From NCBI RefSeq assembly GCF_032399705.1, contig NZ_CP135922.1, positions 2,666,001 to 2,730,000 of the forward strand: a DNA stretch of 64,000 bases, in the 5' to 3' direction. This DNA comes from Paenibacillus sp. BIC5C1 (lineage in GTDB: Bacteria > Bacillota > Bacilli > Paenibacillales > Paenibacillaceae). The number at the start of each line of letters is the position of its first letter. The stretch's first letter is position 1. Positions 41,462 through 51,293 of this stretch are shown here, piece after piece. The notes beneath the pieces are model-generated. The model was not told the origin of the DNA. It worked only from the letters and a program-made list of their open reading frames with translations, and ran no database searches. The position numbers were made by a program, and so were the translations under genes.

Positions 41462-43108
41462 CTAGCGATAGGAAGGATAGATGATGCCGATATCCCGTTC
41501 TGTTTTCAAGCTTCCCTCTATATACCGCTGGAGTTCATTTCCTTTGATTCGAAACGGAATGGATTTTCCTCGATAGGTCAGTTCACCCTTAATTGTGCGC
41601 ACGCTCATTCCGATGACACCTTCCAACTGTCCACTCCGATCCGTAATTAATCGAATTCCTGCTGGTCCTTCCATAAGAACCTTACCATCCTGATATACCG
41701 TTACCCGTTCTGTCGTGTTCACCAATTCAAAATGCAGGCCATTCATCGTGCGGCTGTACGCCGTATGACCAGCAACTTCTTCGCCATGATCCATGTCGAT
41801 GGGGAGAAGGCCAGTAAACCACAGTTGGTCCGATCCAATCGGCATAATGCCGCATAACCGTTCCACATAATCAAGCAGGCAAAGAATGGAGGGGGAATAG
41901 GTTTCAGTAAAACCCTCCTCCCCGGTCCATGGGCTTAAAGCCTGCGCAAAGCGCATTGCTTTGGAGAGGGACGACAAGATGGGTTGCAGCACCCAGGTCA
42001 ATTCCACATAGCGATGGTGATATTCAAAAGCATGCGGTGCACGGATCAGACTCAGGAAGTTGGATGCTCCACCCCAGCTGTTATAAGAGGAGAACGGATC
42101 GAATCGTGGATCATCCATCGACATGGAGGTGAACGGGTATTTGGCAAAAAACTTGCTTGTGTTCAGCAAATACCGGCGCAGCATGTTATCAAACAATTCA
42201 CGGTCGCCCACCTCGCAGGCCATCACGCGCAGCAGCACATCGGACTGTACTTTGACCAATTCGTCATTGCGATCCCGGTCGTAGAAGAACATATCCTCTT
42301 CGTCATAACAGTAGCGGAAGAGACTTTCGTTACTGGCTCCAGCTTTCGCTATCCACTCACTACCTGACTCCCCAAGTTCCTCAGCCATTCGGGATAAATA
42401 CATGCGCTGGCAATATATATTGGCGGTTAAGTCTGGTGCCAACAAGGGCAGGACTGGAGAGTCCGGATGGTAGGACGCTGCATCATTCATATATGGTGTA
42501 TCCGGGACATGCCAGAACCGGGGGGACAGATCATGCCCGGTGTCAAAGGTGCTGAATGCCTCCACACAGCCGGTCCCTCGGGTATTGCGATACGTTGCAA
42601 TCCATTCGTCGTATTGTACCATGGCCTTGTACATGGACTTCAGGAAGGAACGGTTCTTTCCATGAAGCTGGTAGTGGTTCCATACGCTTCGTGCCAAGGG
42701 TGTAACGAGCTGAATCTGGCGAAAGGATGGGCCATTCTCCGTTAGCTTATAAGGCAGCAATCCATCTTCTCTTTGGTGTCGGGCAAAAGCAAGATATGTC
42801 GTTTCCGATACGGAAGGAATCAGACGTGACAGCAGCTCCGCATTAATGGTGCCTGTACTCTCCAGCCAGCAGCCCAGATAGATGCCACCTTCCTGAAGAA
42901 TGGGTTCACTGCCGTTCAGGGGCACAATGCAAGTCAGTAACTTCTCCAATGCGGAATAATAAGTCGCTTCCAGTCGTCCGCCGGATGCCGCGAACCGAAC
43001 ACCCGACGCCTGCCATTCCTGTATTAACTTTTGATCTTCCGGTTTACCTGGCTGCACATGATCGTGGATCGAGATCTGCCGCAGCTTGTTCAGCAGGGCT
43101 TCTGTCAT
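41462..43108 (-). CDS. (alpha/alpha)6-barrel glycoside hydrolase-like protein of the ABC operon
   Basis: 548 residues, no signal, cytosolic. Helical-barrel features: AFARHQREDGLLPYKL, FDTGHDLSPRFWHVPDTPYMNDAASYHPDSPVLPLLAPDLTANIYCQRMYL, QSDVLLRVMACEVGDRELFDNMLRRYLLN and RFDPFSSYNSWGGASNFLSLIRAPHAFEYHHRYVELTW. These resemble mannosylglycerate-hydrolase/GH63-like families; the Asp and Glu residues of YMNDAAS and RYVELTW are candidate catalytic ones, unproven. The ribosome site AAGGAGG precedes the start. It is last in the sugar ABC operon, 27 bases after the binding lipoprotein, so it likely acts on the imported oligosaccharide. Confidence 0.75.
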   Translation of the reverse strand: MTEALLNKLRQISIHDHVQPGKPEDQKLIQEWQASGVRFAASGGRLEATYYSALEKLLTCIVPLNGSEPILQEGGIYLGCWLESTGTINAELLSRLIPSVSETTYLAFARHQREDGLLPYKLTENGPSFRQIQLVTPLARSVWNHYQLHGKNRSFLKSMYKAMVQYDEWIATYRNTRGTGCVEAFSTFDTGHDLSPRFWHVPDTPYMNDAASYHPDSPVLPLLAPDLTANIYCQRMYLSRMAEELGESGSEWIAKAGASNESLFRYCYDEEDMFFYDRDRNDELVKVQSDVLLRVMACEVGDRELFDNMLRRYLLNTSKFFAKYPFTSMSMDDPRFDPFSSYNSWGGASNFLSLIRAPHAFEYHHRYVELTWVLQPILSSLSKAMRFAQALSPWTGEEGFTETYSPSILCLLDYVERLCGIMPIGSDQLWFTGLLPIDMDHGEEVAGHTAYSRTMNGLHFELVNTTERVTVYQDGKVLMEGPAGIRLITDRSGQLEGVIGMSVRTIKGELTYRGKSIPFRIKGNELQRYIEGSLKTERDIGIIYPSYR

Positions 43109-43135
43109 GTCGACCTCCTTGTAGCTAGCGGTTAT

Positions 43136-44452
43136 TTATTGGTTGGATTCAAAGATTCGCACGGTGCCATTATAGAAGTCCGTCACAGCTTGCTCCACAC
43201 TTTTTCGGCCAAAGCCGATTTCCTGGTTGGTTGTCTGGGCCAGCTTGGAGAATTCAGCGAATCCCGGAGGATTATAGCTCACGTCAAAAGGCTCCGTTTT
43301 CGTAGCTTCAGATACAAAGCTGGTGTAATTATATACGATCTCTTCAACAGGTCCCGCTTCTTGCTGAAGCAGATTGCGGTTGGCTTCCGTAACGGGCACA
43401 CCGCGGTCGTTGCCGAGAATTTGGGCTGCGTCCGGATCATTAATCCAGAAATCCATCAGGATCGCGACTTCTTTTGCATGTTTGGTATTCGCATAACCGG
43501 ATAACCCCTGACTGGATTCAAATACAACCCCAGTTCCCTTTGGCCCCCTGGGTACAGGCAAAAGAATGAACTTATCTTCCGTGAGGCTCTGGAAAGCAGC
43601 CAGTTGATTCGAAGGAAGCAGGCTCATAGCGGCCTTGCCCGTAATAAGCAAGGATTTACTCGTATCATCCGGTGGATTGGAAACCTGCAATTCAGGCGTG
43701 ACCACACCTCCGGAATTGGAAGCCTGCTCCCAGTAAGTGAACCATTCCAAAATGTCTTCTTTTGCAAATCCGAGCGTGCCGTTCTTCATATCATATAGCT
43801 GTTTGCCACGTTGTTTCAAAAATATGTCCATACCGTCAACCGTGAAATTATAGGTTCCATAATAGCCCTTGCCGAGCTTGTCGGACAGTTCTTTGCTGAT
43901 TGCAGCATAATCTTCCCAAGTCCAATCCGAAGCTGGCAGAGGGATTCCCGCTTGATCGAACAGCGCCTGATTAACGACAATGCCCCGTGCATTCGCACCC
44001 GCGGAAATATGCTGCAGCTTTCCATCAAGACGCCCATACTCAACCATAGTGGCATCCATGCCATCCAGATTCAGTTCACTACCGACATAAGGGTCCAGGT
44101 CCAAAAGCACATCCTTCTTGGCATAGTCAACCACATTACCTCCAAGGAAGAAAATATCCGGTGCTGTGCCTGATGCCAACTGTGTATTCAACTTGTCGAA
44201 ATATCCGGAGGAAGGCGCAAACTCACCTACAATTTTAATATTCGGATGTTTCTCCTGAAAAACCTTCAGGGCTTCATTCGTAATATCTGCCCGTTTTTGG
44301 TCGCCCCACCACATCATGCGCAGTTCGACTTGCCCGCTTTCAGCGGTCTTCGTTCCTGTCTGCTCATCAGCGCCGGTATGATCCGTTCCAGAGCAGGCAG
44401 TTACCAATAACAGGAGTGAAGCTATCACAGTAATCATTAATCGTTTGAACAT
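43136..44452 (-). CDS. Sugar ABC transporter binding lipoprotein
   Basis: 438 residues. Lipoprotein signal MFKRLMITVIASLLLLVTACSG with Cys20. The mature part has the family 1 solute-binding fold: RMMWWGDQKRADITNEALKVFQEKHPNIKI, FDKLNTQLASGTAPDIFFLGG, KAAMSLLPSNQLAAFQ and WINDPDAAQILGNDRGVP. It captures an oligosaccharide for the two CUT1 permeases. The start 44452 has AGGGGGAT upstream; the frame runs 17 residues further but without a ribosome site. It is downstream of the permease genes, an unusual order. No ATPase is in the operon; a shared MsmX-type protein would supply it. Confidence 0.92.
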   Translation of the reverse strand: MFKRLMITVIASLLLLVTACSGTDHTGADEQTGTKTAESGQVELRMMWWGDQKRADITNEALKVFQEKHPNIKIVGEFAPSSGYFDKLNTQLASGTAPDIFFLGGNVVDYAKKDVLLDLDPYVGSELNLDGMDATMVEYGRLDGKLQHISAGANARGIVVNQALFDQAGIPLPASDWTWEDYAAISKELSDKLGKGYYGTYNFTVDGMDIFLKQRGKQLYDMKNGTLGFAKEDILEWFTYWEQASNSGGVVTPELQVSNPPDDTSKSLLITGKAAMSLLPSNQLAAFQSLTEDKFILLPVPRGPKGTGVVFESSQGLSGYANTKHAKEVAILMDFWINDPDAAQILGNDRGVPVTEANRNLLQQEAGPVEEIVYNYTSFVSEATKTEPFDVSYNPPGFAEFSKLAQTTNQEIGFGRKSVEQAVTDFYNGTVRIFESNQ

Positions 44453-44532
44453 GAGAAATCCCCCTGACGATGGATAATGAAAAACATAATATCTGTTGTA
44501 CACTTATTGCGTCTGGACAGGTGTTTTCGTAA

Positions 44533-45372
44533 TCACTTCAGCCCGGTCGTTGCAATTCCCTCTAGAAAATAACGCTGAAATACAAGAAAGATAATGGTCA
44601 CAGGCAGCAGAGACAGAGTGGACATGGCGAGCAGTGCGCCCCAATCCGATTGTCCCGATGGATCGAACAACGACCGAATCCCAAGCTGTACGGTAAACAA
44701 ATCAATTTTGCTCAAGTAGATCATCTGGCTAAAGAAGTCATCCCAGCTCCAGATAAAGGTGAAGATCGCTGTTGTGATCAGGGCAGGAACGAGAAGAGGC
44801 ACCACGATTCTGAAAAAAATCTGCGATTGCCCGCAACCGTCAATGGTTGCGCTCTCGTCCAGCTCCCGTGGGATACCACGGATGAATTGAACCATGAGCA
44901 GAATGAAGAAGGAATCCTGTGCCAGCCACTTGGGCAGAATGAGCGGGAAATACGTATTAATCCAATGCAGCTCGTTATACAGAATGTACTGAGGTACCAG
45001 GGTTACATGGTAAGGAAGCATGATGGTGACCAGCATTATGCTGAACCATAGGCCTTTGAACTTGAACTTCAACCTGGAAAAGGCGTAGGCTGCAAGGGAG
45101 CAGGAAATCACATTTCCCAACACACTCAGGACTGAGATCAGCGTCGAGTTGCCGAAGAAACGGCTAAACGATACACCTTGCAATCCTTTCCAGCCATTCA
45201 CAAAATGATCGAGGGTGAAGCTGGTTGGAATCAGGCTGCTACTCGTGAAGATGAGATGATTCGGTTTAAATGAACTGAGAATTAACCATAGTACCGGATA
45301 CAGCATCAACAGACCGAAGAGGATAATGGCGGCATGCCTCCCGGTTTGAACCAAACGTCGCTTTAATGACAT
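44533..45372 (-). CDS. Sugar ABC transporter permease (MalG type)
   Basis: 279 residues with six helices. The EAA cytoplasmic loop reads DESATIDGCGQSQIFFRIVVPLLVPAL, close to the consensus E-A-A-x-x-D-G-x(8)-I-x-x-P. N-terminal helix RHAAIILFGLLMLYPVLWLILSSFKP is typical of MalG-like CUT1 permeases. The ATG is 5 bases after the stop of the upstream permease gene; GGAAGGGAG lies 9 bases upstream. Forms a heterodimer with that partner. Confidence 0.93.
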   Translation of the reverse strand: MSLKRRLVQTGRHAAIILFGLLMLYPVLWLILSSFKPNHLIFTSSSLIPTSFTLDHFVNGWKGLQGVSFSRFFGNSTLISVLSVLGNVISCSLAAYAFSRLKFKFKGLWFSIMLVTIMLPYHVTLVPQYILYNELHWINTYFPLILPKWLAQDSFFILLMVQFIRGIPRELDESATIDGCGQSQIFFRIVVPLLVPALITTAIFTFIWSWDDFFSQMIYLSKIDLFTVQLGIRSLFDPSGQSDWGALLAMSTLSLLPVTIIFLVFQRYFLEGIATTGLK

Positions 45373-45377
45373 GTGCA

Positions 45378-46295
45378 CTATCTCCCTTCCTGATTGTCGC
45401 CGTAGAACACCCAGAATTTCGAGGTGAGAAAGACGATTGCGGTGAATACCCCGATAATGACCAGCATGATCCACGCCAGAGCGGAAGCATAACCCATATC
45501 AAAGAACGAGAAGCCTTTCAGGTACAGGTACAAGGTATAGAACATTGTGGCGTCGAGCGGACCTCCGCGTCCATCCCCGATCACATAAGCGGGTGTAAAG
45601 GCTTGAAACGAATTGATCATGCTCATGATCAGGTTGAAAAAAATAACAGGAGAGAGCATCGGGAGTGTGATGCCGAAGAATTGGCGCACCTTTCCGGCAC
45701 CGTCGACGTCCGAAGCTTCATATAAATCGGCTGGAATTTGCTTTAGGCCAGCCAGGAAGATAACCATGGCCGAACCAAATTGCCATACAGAGAGCGTGAC
45801 GATCGTGTAGACCACATAATCGGGATGGGCAATCCAGGCGGGTCCGGTGATTCCGAACCAGCTCAGAAACTGGTTGACCAAACCACTTCCCTCGAAAATC
45901 TGACGCCAGACGATCGCAATAGCGACGCTGCCTCCCAATAGGGAAGGGATGTAATACACGGTCCGGTATAAGCCAAGGCCCCGAATCCCTTTGTTCAGCG
46001 CCATCGCTATAAGTAGGGCGAAGGCAAGCCTTAACGGAACGGATAGAAATACATAATAAAACGTTAGTCCCAAAGATCTGCGAAAGGTATCGTCTTCGGT
46101 AAAAATCTGGACATAGTTGCTGAGCCCCGTCCACGTTGGTGATGATAACAAATTGAATTTCGTCAAGGACAGGTAGAGCGATGCAACCATCGGTCCGAGT
46201 GTCAGACAGAAAAGTCCGATGAGCCAGGGCAGCAGAAACAAATAGGCTGTCATATTCTGCTGGCCGTATAACGGCTTGGACAGCTTTCTCATCAT
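45378..46295 (-). CDS. Sugar ABC transporter permease (MalF type)
   Basis: 305 residues with six helices; the EAA loop is YEASDVDGAGKVRQFFGITLPMLSP. N-terminus QQNMTAYLFLLPWLIGLFCLTLGPMVASLYLSLTKF is the UgpA/LacF/MalF type. It is the first gene of the ABC operon; a site with a CcpA cre element lies about 50 bases upstream. GGGAGG precedes ATG 46295 (46292 also possible). Confidence 0.93.
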   Translation of the reverse strand: MMRKLSKPLYGQQNMTAYLFLLPWLIGLFCLTLGPMVASLYLSLTKFNLLSSPTWTGLSNYVQIFTEDDTFRRSLGLTFYYVFLSVPLRLAFALLIAMALNKGIRGLGLYRTVYYIPSLLGGSVAIAIVWRQIFEGSGLVNQFLSWFGITGPAWIAHPDYVVYTIVTLSVWQFGSAMVIFLAGLKQIPADLYEASDVDGAGKVRQFFGITLPMLSPVIFFNLIMSMINSFQAFTPAYVIGDGRGGPLDATMFYTLYLYLKGFSFFDMGYASALAWIMLVIIGVFTAIVFLTSKFWVFYGDNQEGR

Positions 46296-46332
46296 AGGCC
46301 TCCCTTCAGGATTGGATGTGAATTCGTGATCA

Positions 46333-46365
46333 CCGCAATATTGAATCCGCTTACAATATTTGCGG
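46333..46365. promoter_or_regulatory. cre-like site within an 11-bp inverted repeat
   Basis: TGAATCCGCTTACA at 46342-46355 matches the CcpA consensus TGWAANCGNTNWCA on either strand with one mismatch. It is enclosed by CCGCAATATTG (46333-46343) and CAATATTTGCGG (46354-46365), inverted with one bulge. It sits before the permease gene, so catabolite repression of the ABC operon is predicted. Confidence 0.6.
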
Positions 46366-46415
46366 CGATTCTCTTGGTAAAGTCATCATACCGGGGAAGG
46401 GGAGAAGCCGGAATC

Positions 46416-47981
46416 TCATTTCTTCGGATCATGATTATCAATTTTTTCGGAATGCAGCAAACGATAATCCGAAGGACTCAGATTGAACATTTTTTTGAAT
46501 TTGGAACTGAAATAGCTTGGAGAACGGAAGCCTGTCAGCTCGGTTACATCCCAGACGGTTAATTGGGTTTCCTTCAGTAAACGTATGGCATGTTTCATGC
46601 GAACCTCGGTTACATATTGAATAAAAGAGATGCCGGCAGCTTCTTTGAATATCTCTGAAAAATAGGTAGGGTTGTAGTTATATTGCTCAGCTAACGAAGT
46701 TAATGTCAGTTCCAGCATGTAATTTTCCTCGATATATCGTTTGGCTGATTCAATGACCGTATCTTCTCCAACCTCGGATGGCTGCTGTTGCTTCACGAAA
46801 TCTTCCGCCCAATGTATCAGCAGCAGTTCTGCCTGGCCTGGAGTCTTTAGCCAGAGCACCCATTCCGGGGAAATCCACGAGGATTCCTGTTCGAACAATA
46901 ATGAAATTTGAAAAAGGCTTCGAATCATATGGGAAGTGGATATTTGAAATGAGTCAGCAAGCTCCTTTCGAATCACGCTGCGGAAGGAATCCAACTCTCC
47001 ACGAATGAGGCAACGATGCAGCATGCGGTTGGTTTCCTCTGGCAGTAATGGAATATGATCTACAACGGGCACACGGTCCTGTGCACCTTTGCGTCCAGCA
47101 GAGTTCCATGCCAATAGGGAGTGAATATAACCTTCTTTCCAGCGCTCAAGCCCAGATACGGACAACCCCAATCCAACTTGTACATCTATCTTTAAGATAG
47201 AGCGGGTCTGTGCTGTGATCTGCTGAGCAAATTCGTGCTGAATACCTTCCAAAGTTATGAAATGCATAATTCCAGGGTGGGCTCCGTCATGGAACACTTG
47301 CACGTTATCTGGATAAGACTGGGCCATTTCGTGACAAAGCAGCTCAAAGGGAAGATGGAGCGTTTCGGAAACATGTCCCACTGAAATAGTCTGTATAACG
47401 GAGTCTCGCATACCAGCCGTGATGAAACAGACGCTGTGATCCTGCCAGGATTCCAGATGAAACAGCCGCATTCGCTCTGGCAGTGAAGAAGGTGGGAGGC
47501 GTTGTCCCCTAACCAGATCAAGCAGGAAACGTTGCTTCATTTCCTTGTAATACTGGGAGAGACGCCATTGCATCATTTCGGAATCACCGTGCAGCTTTTT
47601 CTTTTTATCCAACTCCTCTTTGATTTTATTTAAAGTGGTTTTCAGTTCGTCCCGGGTTACAGGCTTCAGTAAATAGTCCATGGCCTGGCTGCGCACACCT
47701 GCTCTGGCATAGTGGAAATCTTCATATCCAGTGATGATCATAATCTGAATGGAAGGATTGAGGCTTCGGCAAATGTCCAGCAATTGCACGCCATCCATGA
47801 CAGGCATGTTCATGTCTGTAATTAACAAGTCAAAATGTTCAGCTTTCAGAAGCTCTTCCGCTTCGATGCCGTTTGCCGCTTCACCTGAAATGACGAAGCC
47901 CATGTCTTGCCAGTTCACTTTTAATTTTAGTCCTTCGCGAACCTCGATCTCGTCATCTGCGATCAATACGTTGTACATCAT
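46416..47981 (-). CDS. YesN-type response regulator with AraC DNA-binding domain
   Basis: 521 residues. The receiver domain (about 1-125) begins YNVLIADDEIEVREGLKLKVNW; phospho-acceptor Asp is in DLLITDMNMPVMDG (about 56) and Lys in LLKPVTRDEL. A central domain follows, then AraC HTH (about 410-510): ELTLTSLAEQYNYNPTYFSEIFKEAAG and TVWDVTELTGFRSPSYFSSKFKKMF. It is in an operon with the sensor kinase (29-base overlap) and likely activates the ABC operon downstream. AGGAGGA precedes the ATG. Confidence 0.93.
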   Translation of the reverse strand: MMYNVLIADDEIEVREGLKLKVNWQDMGFVISGEAANGIEAEELLKAEHFDLLITDMNMPVMDGVQLLDICRSLNPSIQIMIITGYEDFHYARAGVRSQAMDYLLKPVTRDELKTTLNKIKEELDKKKKLHGDSEMMQWRLSQYYKEMKQRFLLDLVRGQRLPPSSLPERMRLFHLESWQDHSVCFITAGMRDSVIQTISVGHVSETLHLPFELLCHEMAQSYPDNVQVFHDGAHPGIMHFITLEGIQHEFAQQITAQTRSILKIDVQVGLGLSVSGLERWKEGYIHSLLAWNSAGRKGAQDRVPVVDHIPLLPEETNRMLHRCLIRGELDSFRSVIRKELADSFQISTSHMIRSLFQISLLFEQESSWISPEWVLWLKTPGQAELLLIHWAEDFVKQQQPSEVGEDTVIESAKRYIEENYMLELTLTSLAEQYNYNPTYFSEIFKEAAGISFIQYVTEVRMKHAIRLLKETQLTVWDVTELTGFRSPSYFSSKFKKMFNLSPSDYRLLHSEKIDNHDPKK

Positions 47982-49770
47982 ATTCCTCCTGTGCGGGTAG
48001 AATCAGTTCAATAGACGTGCCGTTACGTTCTCCGTTCTCGATCTGAATGGCAAACAGACTTCCGTAATGCAAGCGACAGCGTGCAACCACATTACCGAGT
48101 CCAATGTGCCAGCTTTGGCTTCGCAATAGGGGCTCCAGCTGAGAAGTTTCAATAGGATCATGGAGTTTCTGGATGATCTCAGCTGGAATCCCCGGCCCAT
48201 TGTCTGAAATGTTGAAATGCAGGCGGTTATTCCGTCTGGAGATCCGGATGTGTACTTCTGCCGTCGTCTGATGCTGGAAGCTGTATTTGACGGCATTCTC
48301 AATCAGCGGCTGAAGAATAAATTTGATGATGACCAGGGAATCCAGCCTGCCTTCCTGTGTCAGAGTAATGTCCAGCTTATGACCGAAACGGGTTTGCAGA
48401 ATGGAGATATAATGGCGGATATAAGCCGATTCCTCTGCAAGCTGTACCCTGTCGTCACTTGTATTCATGGAGAATCGCATCATTTTGCCCAGATCCTCAA
48501 TGACCTGAACGGTATCATCTGTTCGGCGCTGCATGGCGAGACTGCTCACCAGTTCCAGCGTGTTAAACATAAAATGGGGGTTAATCTGCATGAGCAGTGC
48601 TTTATACTCTGCTTGCTGGCGGAGCAGCTTCAGCTCGAATTCATTCTGGATGTGCTGTCGCAATTGGCTGATCATGTAGCGGAAAGTGGAGATGACATAA
48701 CTGACTTCGCTTTTTACATTTTTGTCCGGAGGCAGAAGGGACTCTGCCTGATCGAATGCGCCGCGCTGTACCTGTCTCATAGCCAGTACCAGTCGTGTTA
48801 AAGGTTTGGTGACGCCATAAGAGAGCCAGGCAGCGGCAAACAAAGAGACGAGAATGAGAACAATGGTGACCACCAGAATGGTACTCTGAAGTTTGTGAAG
48901 AGAAGAATACAGCTCTTTTTCCGGTGCCAGACCAGCCAGCATCCAGCCCGTACGCCCCAGCTTTTTGTATACCAGAATGTCACGCTGTCCTTCATCATTT
49001 TTCAGGTATACCACACCCGATTTAAGCGAGTTGTTCCGAATCTGATCGATTTCTGCTAAAGCTTCGGCACCAAGCTGATTGGCCTGTTGGGAAAGAATAG
49101 GGCTTCCTTGTTCACCCAGCAGAAAAATAGTGCTGCTCTCGGCCAGATGAATTCGATTAAGCGGTTCCAGAAAGTATGATTCGCTGACATTAATTTTCAT
49201 CACATTTTGGGCTGTAGCATGGTGAAAGGTCCCAATGGGCATCAGCAGACTAACTACCTGGTTGCCGTGATCCATTATGTTTTCATGTTGATCGGTATGT
49301 GCAGGCAGCCAGTGATTCCCTGAGATAAAGAAATTTTTGTACCATGATTCTTGCAAGCAGAGAGGGTCGGTCGTTACTTGATTTTCATTGCCAATCCTCA
49401 GCCCGTTTCGTCGATAGATGGATACATCGGAGATACTGGTGTAACTGTTCGTAGCCTGGGTCAGAAAACGGCTCATCGCCAGATTGACAAGCATCTTTTC
49501 CCCTTCAGGAAGGTTGGGGTCACTTATCGCGTTATCCCAGTTCTTGGCGGTGTCGCTATTGAAGACGAGAGAGGCTACATCATAGATCTGCATTTGAACC
49601 ATATCGACATAGGAGCCGTATTCCTCCATCTTCTCAAGAGCAGAGGATTCAATGTAAGAGCGGATCACGGTACGTGACTCCTTAAAGAGCAGGAAGGATA
49701 GTGTGCCAAAACAGAGAACGAAGAGCACAACGATAAAGGCAATCAGGCGGCTTTTTAATGAGAAAAACAT
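47953..49770 (-). CDS. YesM-type sensor histidine kinase
   Basis: 605 residues. Helix 1 KSRLIAFIVVLFVLCFGTLSFLLF (about 5-28), an extracytoplasmic sensor of about 250 residues, helix 2 TILVVTIVLILVSLFAAAWLSYG (about 290-312), HAMP TKPLTRLVLAMRQVQRG, HisKA-type region with His in INPHFMFNTLE (about 394), HATPase NAVKYSFQH and FNISDNGPGIPAEI. The large sensor suggests it detects an extracellular sugar, perhaps through the binding protein. Partner of the YesN-like regulator. Confidence 0.93.
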   Translation of the reverse strand: MFFSLKSRLIAFIVVLFVLCFGTLSFLLFKESRTVIRSYIESSALEKMEEYGSYVDMVQMQIYDVASLVFNSDTAKNWDNAISDPNLPEGEKMLVNLAMSRFLTQATNSYTSISDVSIYRRNGLRIGNENQVTTDPLCLQESWYKNFFISGNHWLPAHTDQHENIMDHGNQVVSLLMPIGTFHHATAQNVMKINVSESYFLEPLNRIHLAESSTIFLLGEQGSPILSQQANQLGAEALAEIDQIRNNSLKSGVVYLKNDEGQRDILVYKKLGRTGWMLAGLAPEKELYSSLHKLQSTILVVTIVLILVSLFAAAWLSYGVTKPLTRLVLAMRQVQRGAFDQAESLLPPDKNVKSEVSYVISTFRYMISQLRQHIQNEFELKLLRQQAEYKALLMQINPHFMFNTLELVSSLAMQRRTDDTVQVIEDLGKMMRFSMNTSDDRVQLAEESAYIRHYISILQTRFGHKLDITLTQEGRLDSLVIIKFILQPLIENAVKYSFQHQTTAEVHIRISRRNNRLHFNISDNGPGIPAEIIQKLHDPIETSQLEPLLRSQSWHIGLGNVVARCRLHYGSLFAIQIENGERNGTSIELILPAQEEYDVQRIDRR

Positions 49771-49816
49771 GGATACCTCCCTAAACGAATAGACATCAAG
49801 TTGTCGTCAAAATGGG

Positions 49817-49846
49817 GAAAAAGACTGCGTAATATACGCAGCCTTT
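49817..49846 (-). terminator. Terminator of the Gfo/Idh/MocA gene (minus strand)
   Basis: On the minus strand AAAGGCTGCGT and ACGCAGTCTTT form a stem (one mismatch), then TTTTT. Confidence 0.8.
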
Positions 49847-49878
49847 GAAGGAAATGGGGTTGGAGCGGCCTTGCGTTC

Positions 49879-51168
49879 CTAGAAACGAACCAGATTGTTG
49901 ATGCGAACAGGCAAACCGGTTGCGATGGCGCGATTGGCTGCAATTCCGGTGAGGATAGATCTCGCGCCATCAAATTGGTTGGCAGCGCGGTGGTATGGAT
50001 CTTCCGTCGGCTCTCCAAACAGATCGTTCAGAAGAACTGGGTCGCCTCCGCCATGGCCGCCTTCTTTCTCCTCAACCTGAACCTCGTACGGCGCATCGAA
50101 CATCGGAAGGACCCGCAGCGTTTTCCCAATCAATGCACCTTCGAGATTTTTGTCCCCCAGCGAGTTAACGTAGGATTGTTCCACAATGTTCATCTCGATC
50201 CGACCTTTGGTACCGTTAATGGCGATGCGATAGCCTTCCCACGGCTGGTATGCTACCAGTGAATAGGTCAAAATGGCTTTATTTTGATACCGGACAAGAA
50301 CGCCCATCGTATCCTCAATGTTGATGCCATCTCCGAATACGCTTTGATCCCGTTGGTAGCCGTCTTCCGGCTCAGCATCCAAATACATGGCCTTGAGATG
50401 TGCATCCGAATCCAGGTGCAGGGCAAAAGGATCTTCTTGCGCAAGCGGACTGCCTGTTGCACGAGTGTAAAACTGGGTCACGCCTCGTTCCTCAGCGTTC
50501 TCTCTACCATAGAACATGAGATCGCCAAATGCGAAAACGGTCTCAGGCTGCGAACCGATCCAGAAATTGACCAGGTCGAAGTGATGCGTGGATTTGTGCA
50601 CGAGCAGTCCGCCACTATTACGCTTGTCCCGGTGCCAGCGGCGGAAGTAATCTGCGCCATGGCGCGTATTAAGCAGCCATTCGAAGTGAACCGAAGTCAC
50701 TTTCCCGATCGTGTCATTCTGAATCAGTTCTCGTATCTTGGTATGGTGCGGTGCATAACGGTAGTTAAAGGTGACGCGTATATTTTGTCCAGTCCGCTTG
50801 ACGGCATCAAGGATATCCTGACATTTGTGCTCATCGACCGTCATGGGCTTCTCGGTCACAACATCACAGCCAAGCTCCATTGCGCGAATGATGTATTTGT
50901 GGTGGGTGCGGTCGATGCTGGTTACAATGACGAAGTCCGGCTTCTCATTCTCAATCATCTGATCGAACTGATCGGCAGTATAGGTTGGCACCTCATTGTA
51001 TTTATATTTTTCTCTCAGCAGCTGATTGGCGTAATTCATGCGTGTCTGGTTAATATCGCAAAAAGCTGCAAGTTCGGATGTTTCCCTGAAATGTTGGGCT
51101 AATGCTCCATAGAAAAATTCAGCACGGCCGCCTGTTCCGACCAATACGTAGCGTTTTTTGTTACTCAT
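49879..51168 (-). CDS. Gfo/Idh/MocA family sugar oxidoreductase
   Basis: 429 residues. The Rossmann N-terminus KRYVLVGTGGRAEFFYGAL binds NAD(P); the catalytic EKP motif is in CDVVTEKPMTVDEH (about 95). The Y/H motif of the C-terminal domain is in GGLLVHKSTHHFDLVNFWIGSQPE (about 185), and NIEDTMGVLVRYQNKAILTYSLVAYQPWEGYRIAINGTKGRIE follows. It probably oxidises or epimerises the sugar taken up by the ABC system. The start is preceded by AGGAGGCG. Divergent from the AraC regulator. Confidence 0.9.
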   Translation of the reverse strand: MSNKKRYVLVGTGGRAEFFYGALAQHFRETSELAAFCDINQTRMNYANQLLREKYKYNEVPTYTADQFDQMIENEKPDFVIVTSIDRTHHKYIIRAMELGCDVVTEKPMTVDEHKCQDILDAVKRTGQNIRVTFNYRYAPHHTKIRELIQNDTIGKVTSVHFEWLLNTRHGADYFRRWHRDKRNSGGLLVHKSTHHFDLVNFWIGSQPETVFAFGDLMFYGRENAEERGVTQFYTRATGSPLAQEDPFALHLDSDAHLKAMYLDAEPEDGYQRDQSVFGDGINIEDTMGVLVRYQNKAILTYSLVAYQPWEGYRIAINGTKGRIEMNIVEQSYVNSLGDKNLEGALIGKTLRVLPMFDAPYEVQVEEKEGGHGGGDPVLLNDLFGEPTEDPYHRAANQFDGARSILTGIAANRAIATGLPVRINNLVRF

Positions 51169-51293
51169 GTCTATCGCCTCCTTGAATATAGCTCTAGACT
51201 ATAACAAGGAAGCACTTCTTTCGCCGCTTTTTGTGCGTAATCGCTTTCAAATGCCGCTTATTTTGCTATAATTCAACTAAAGGGGGCAGCTGC

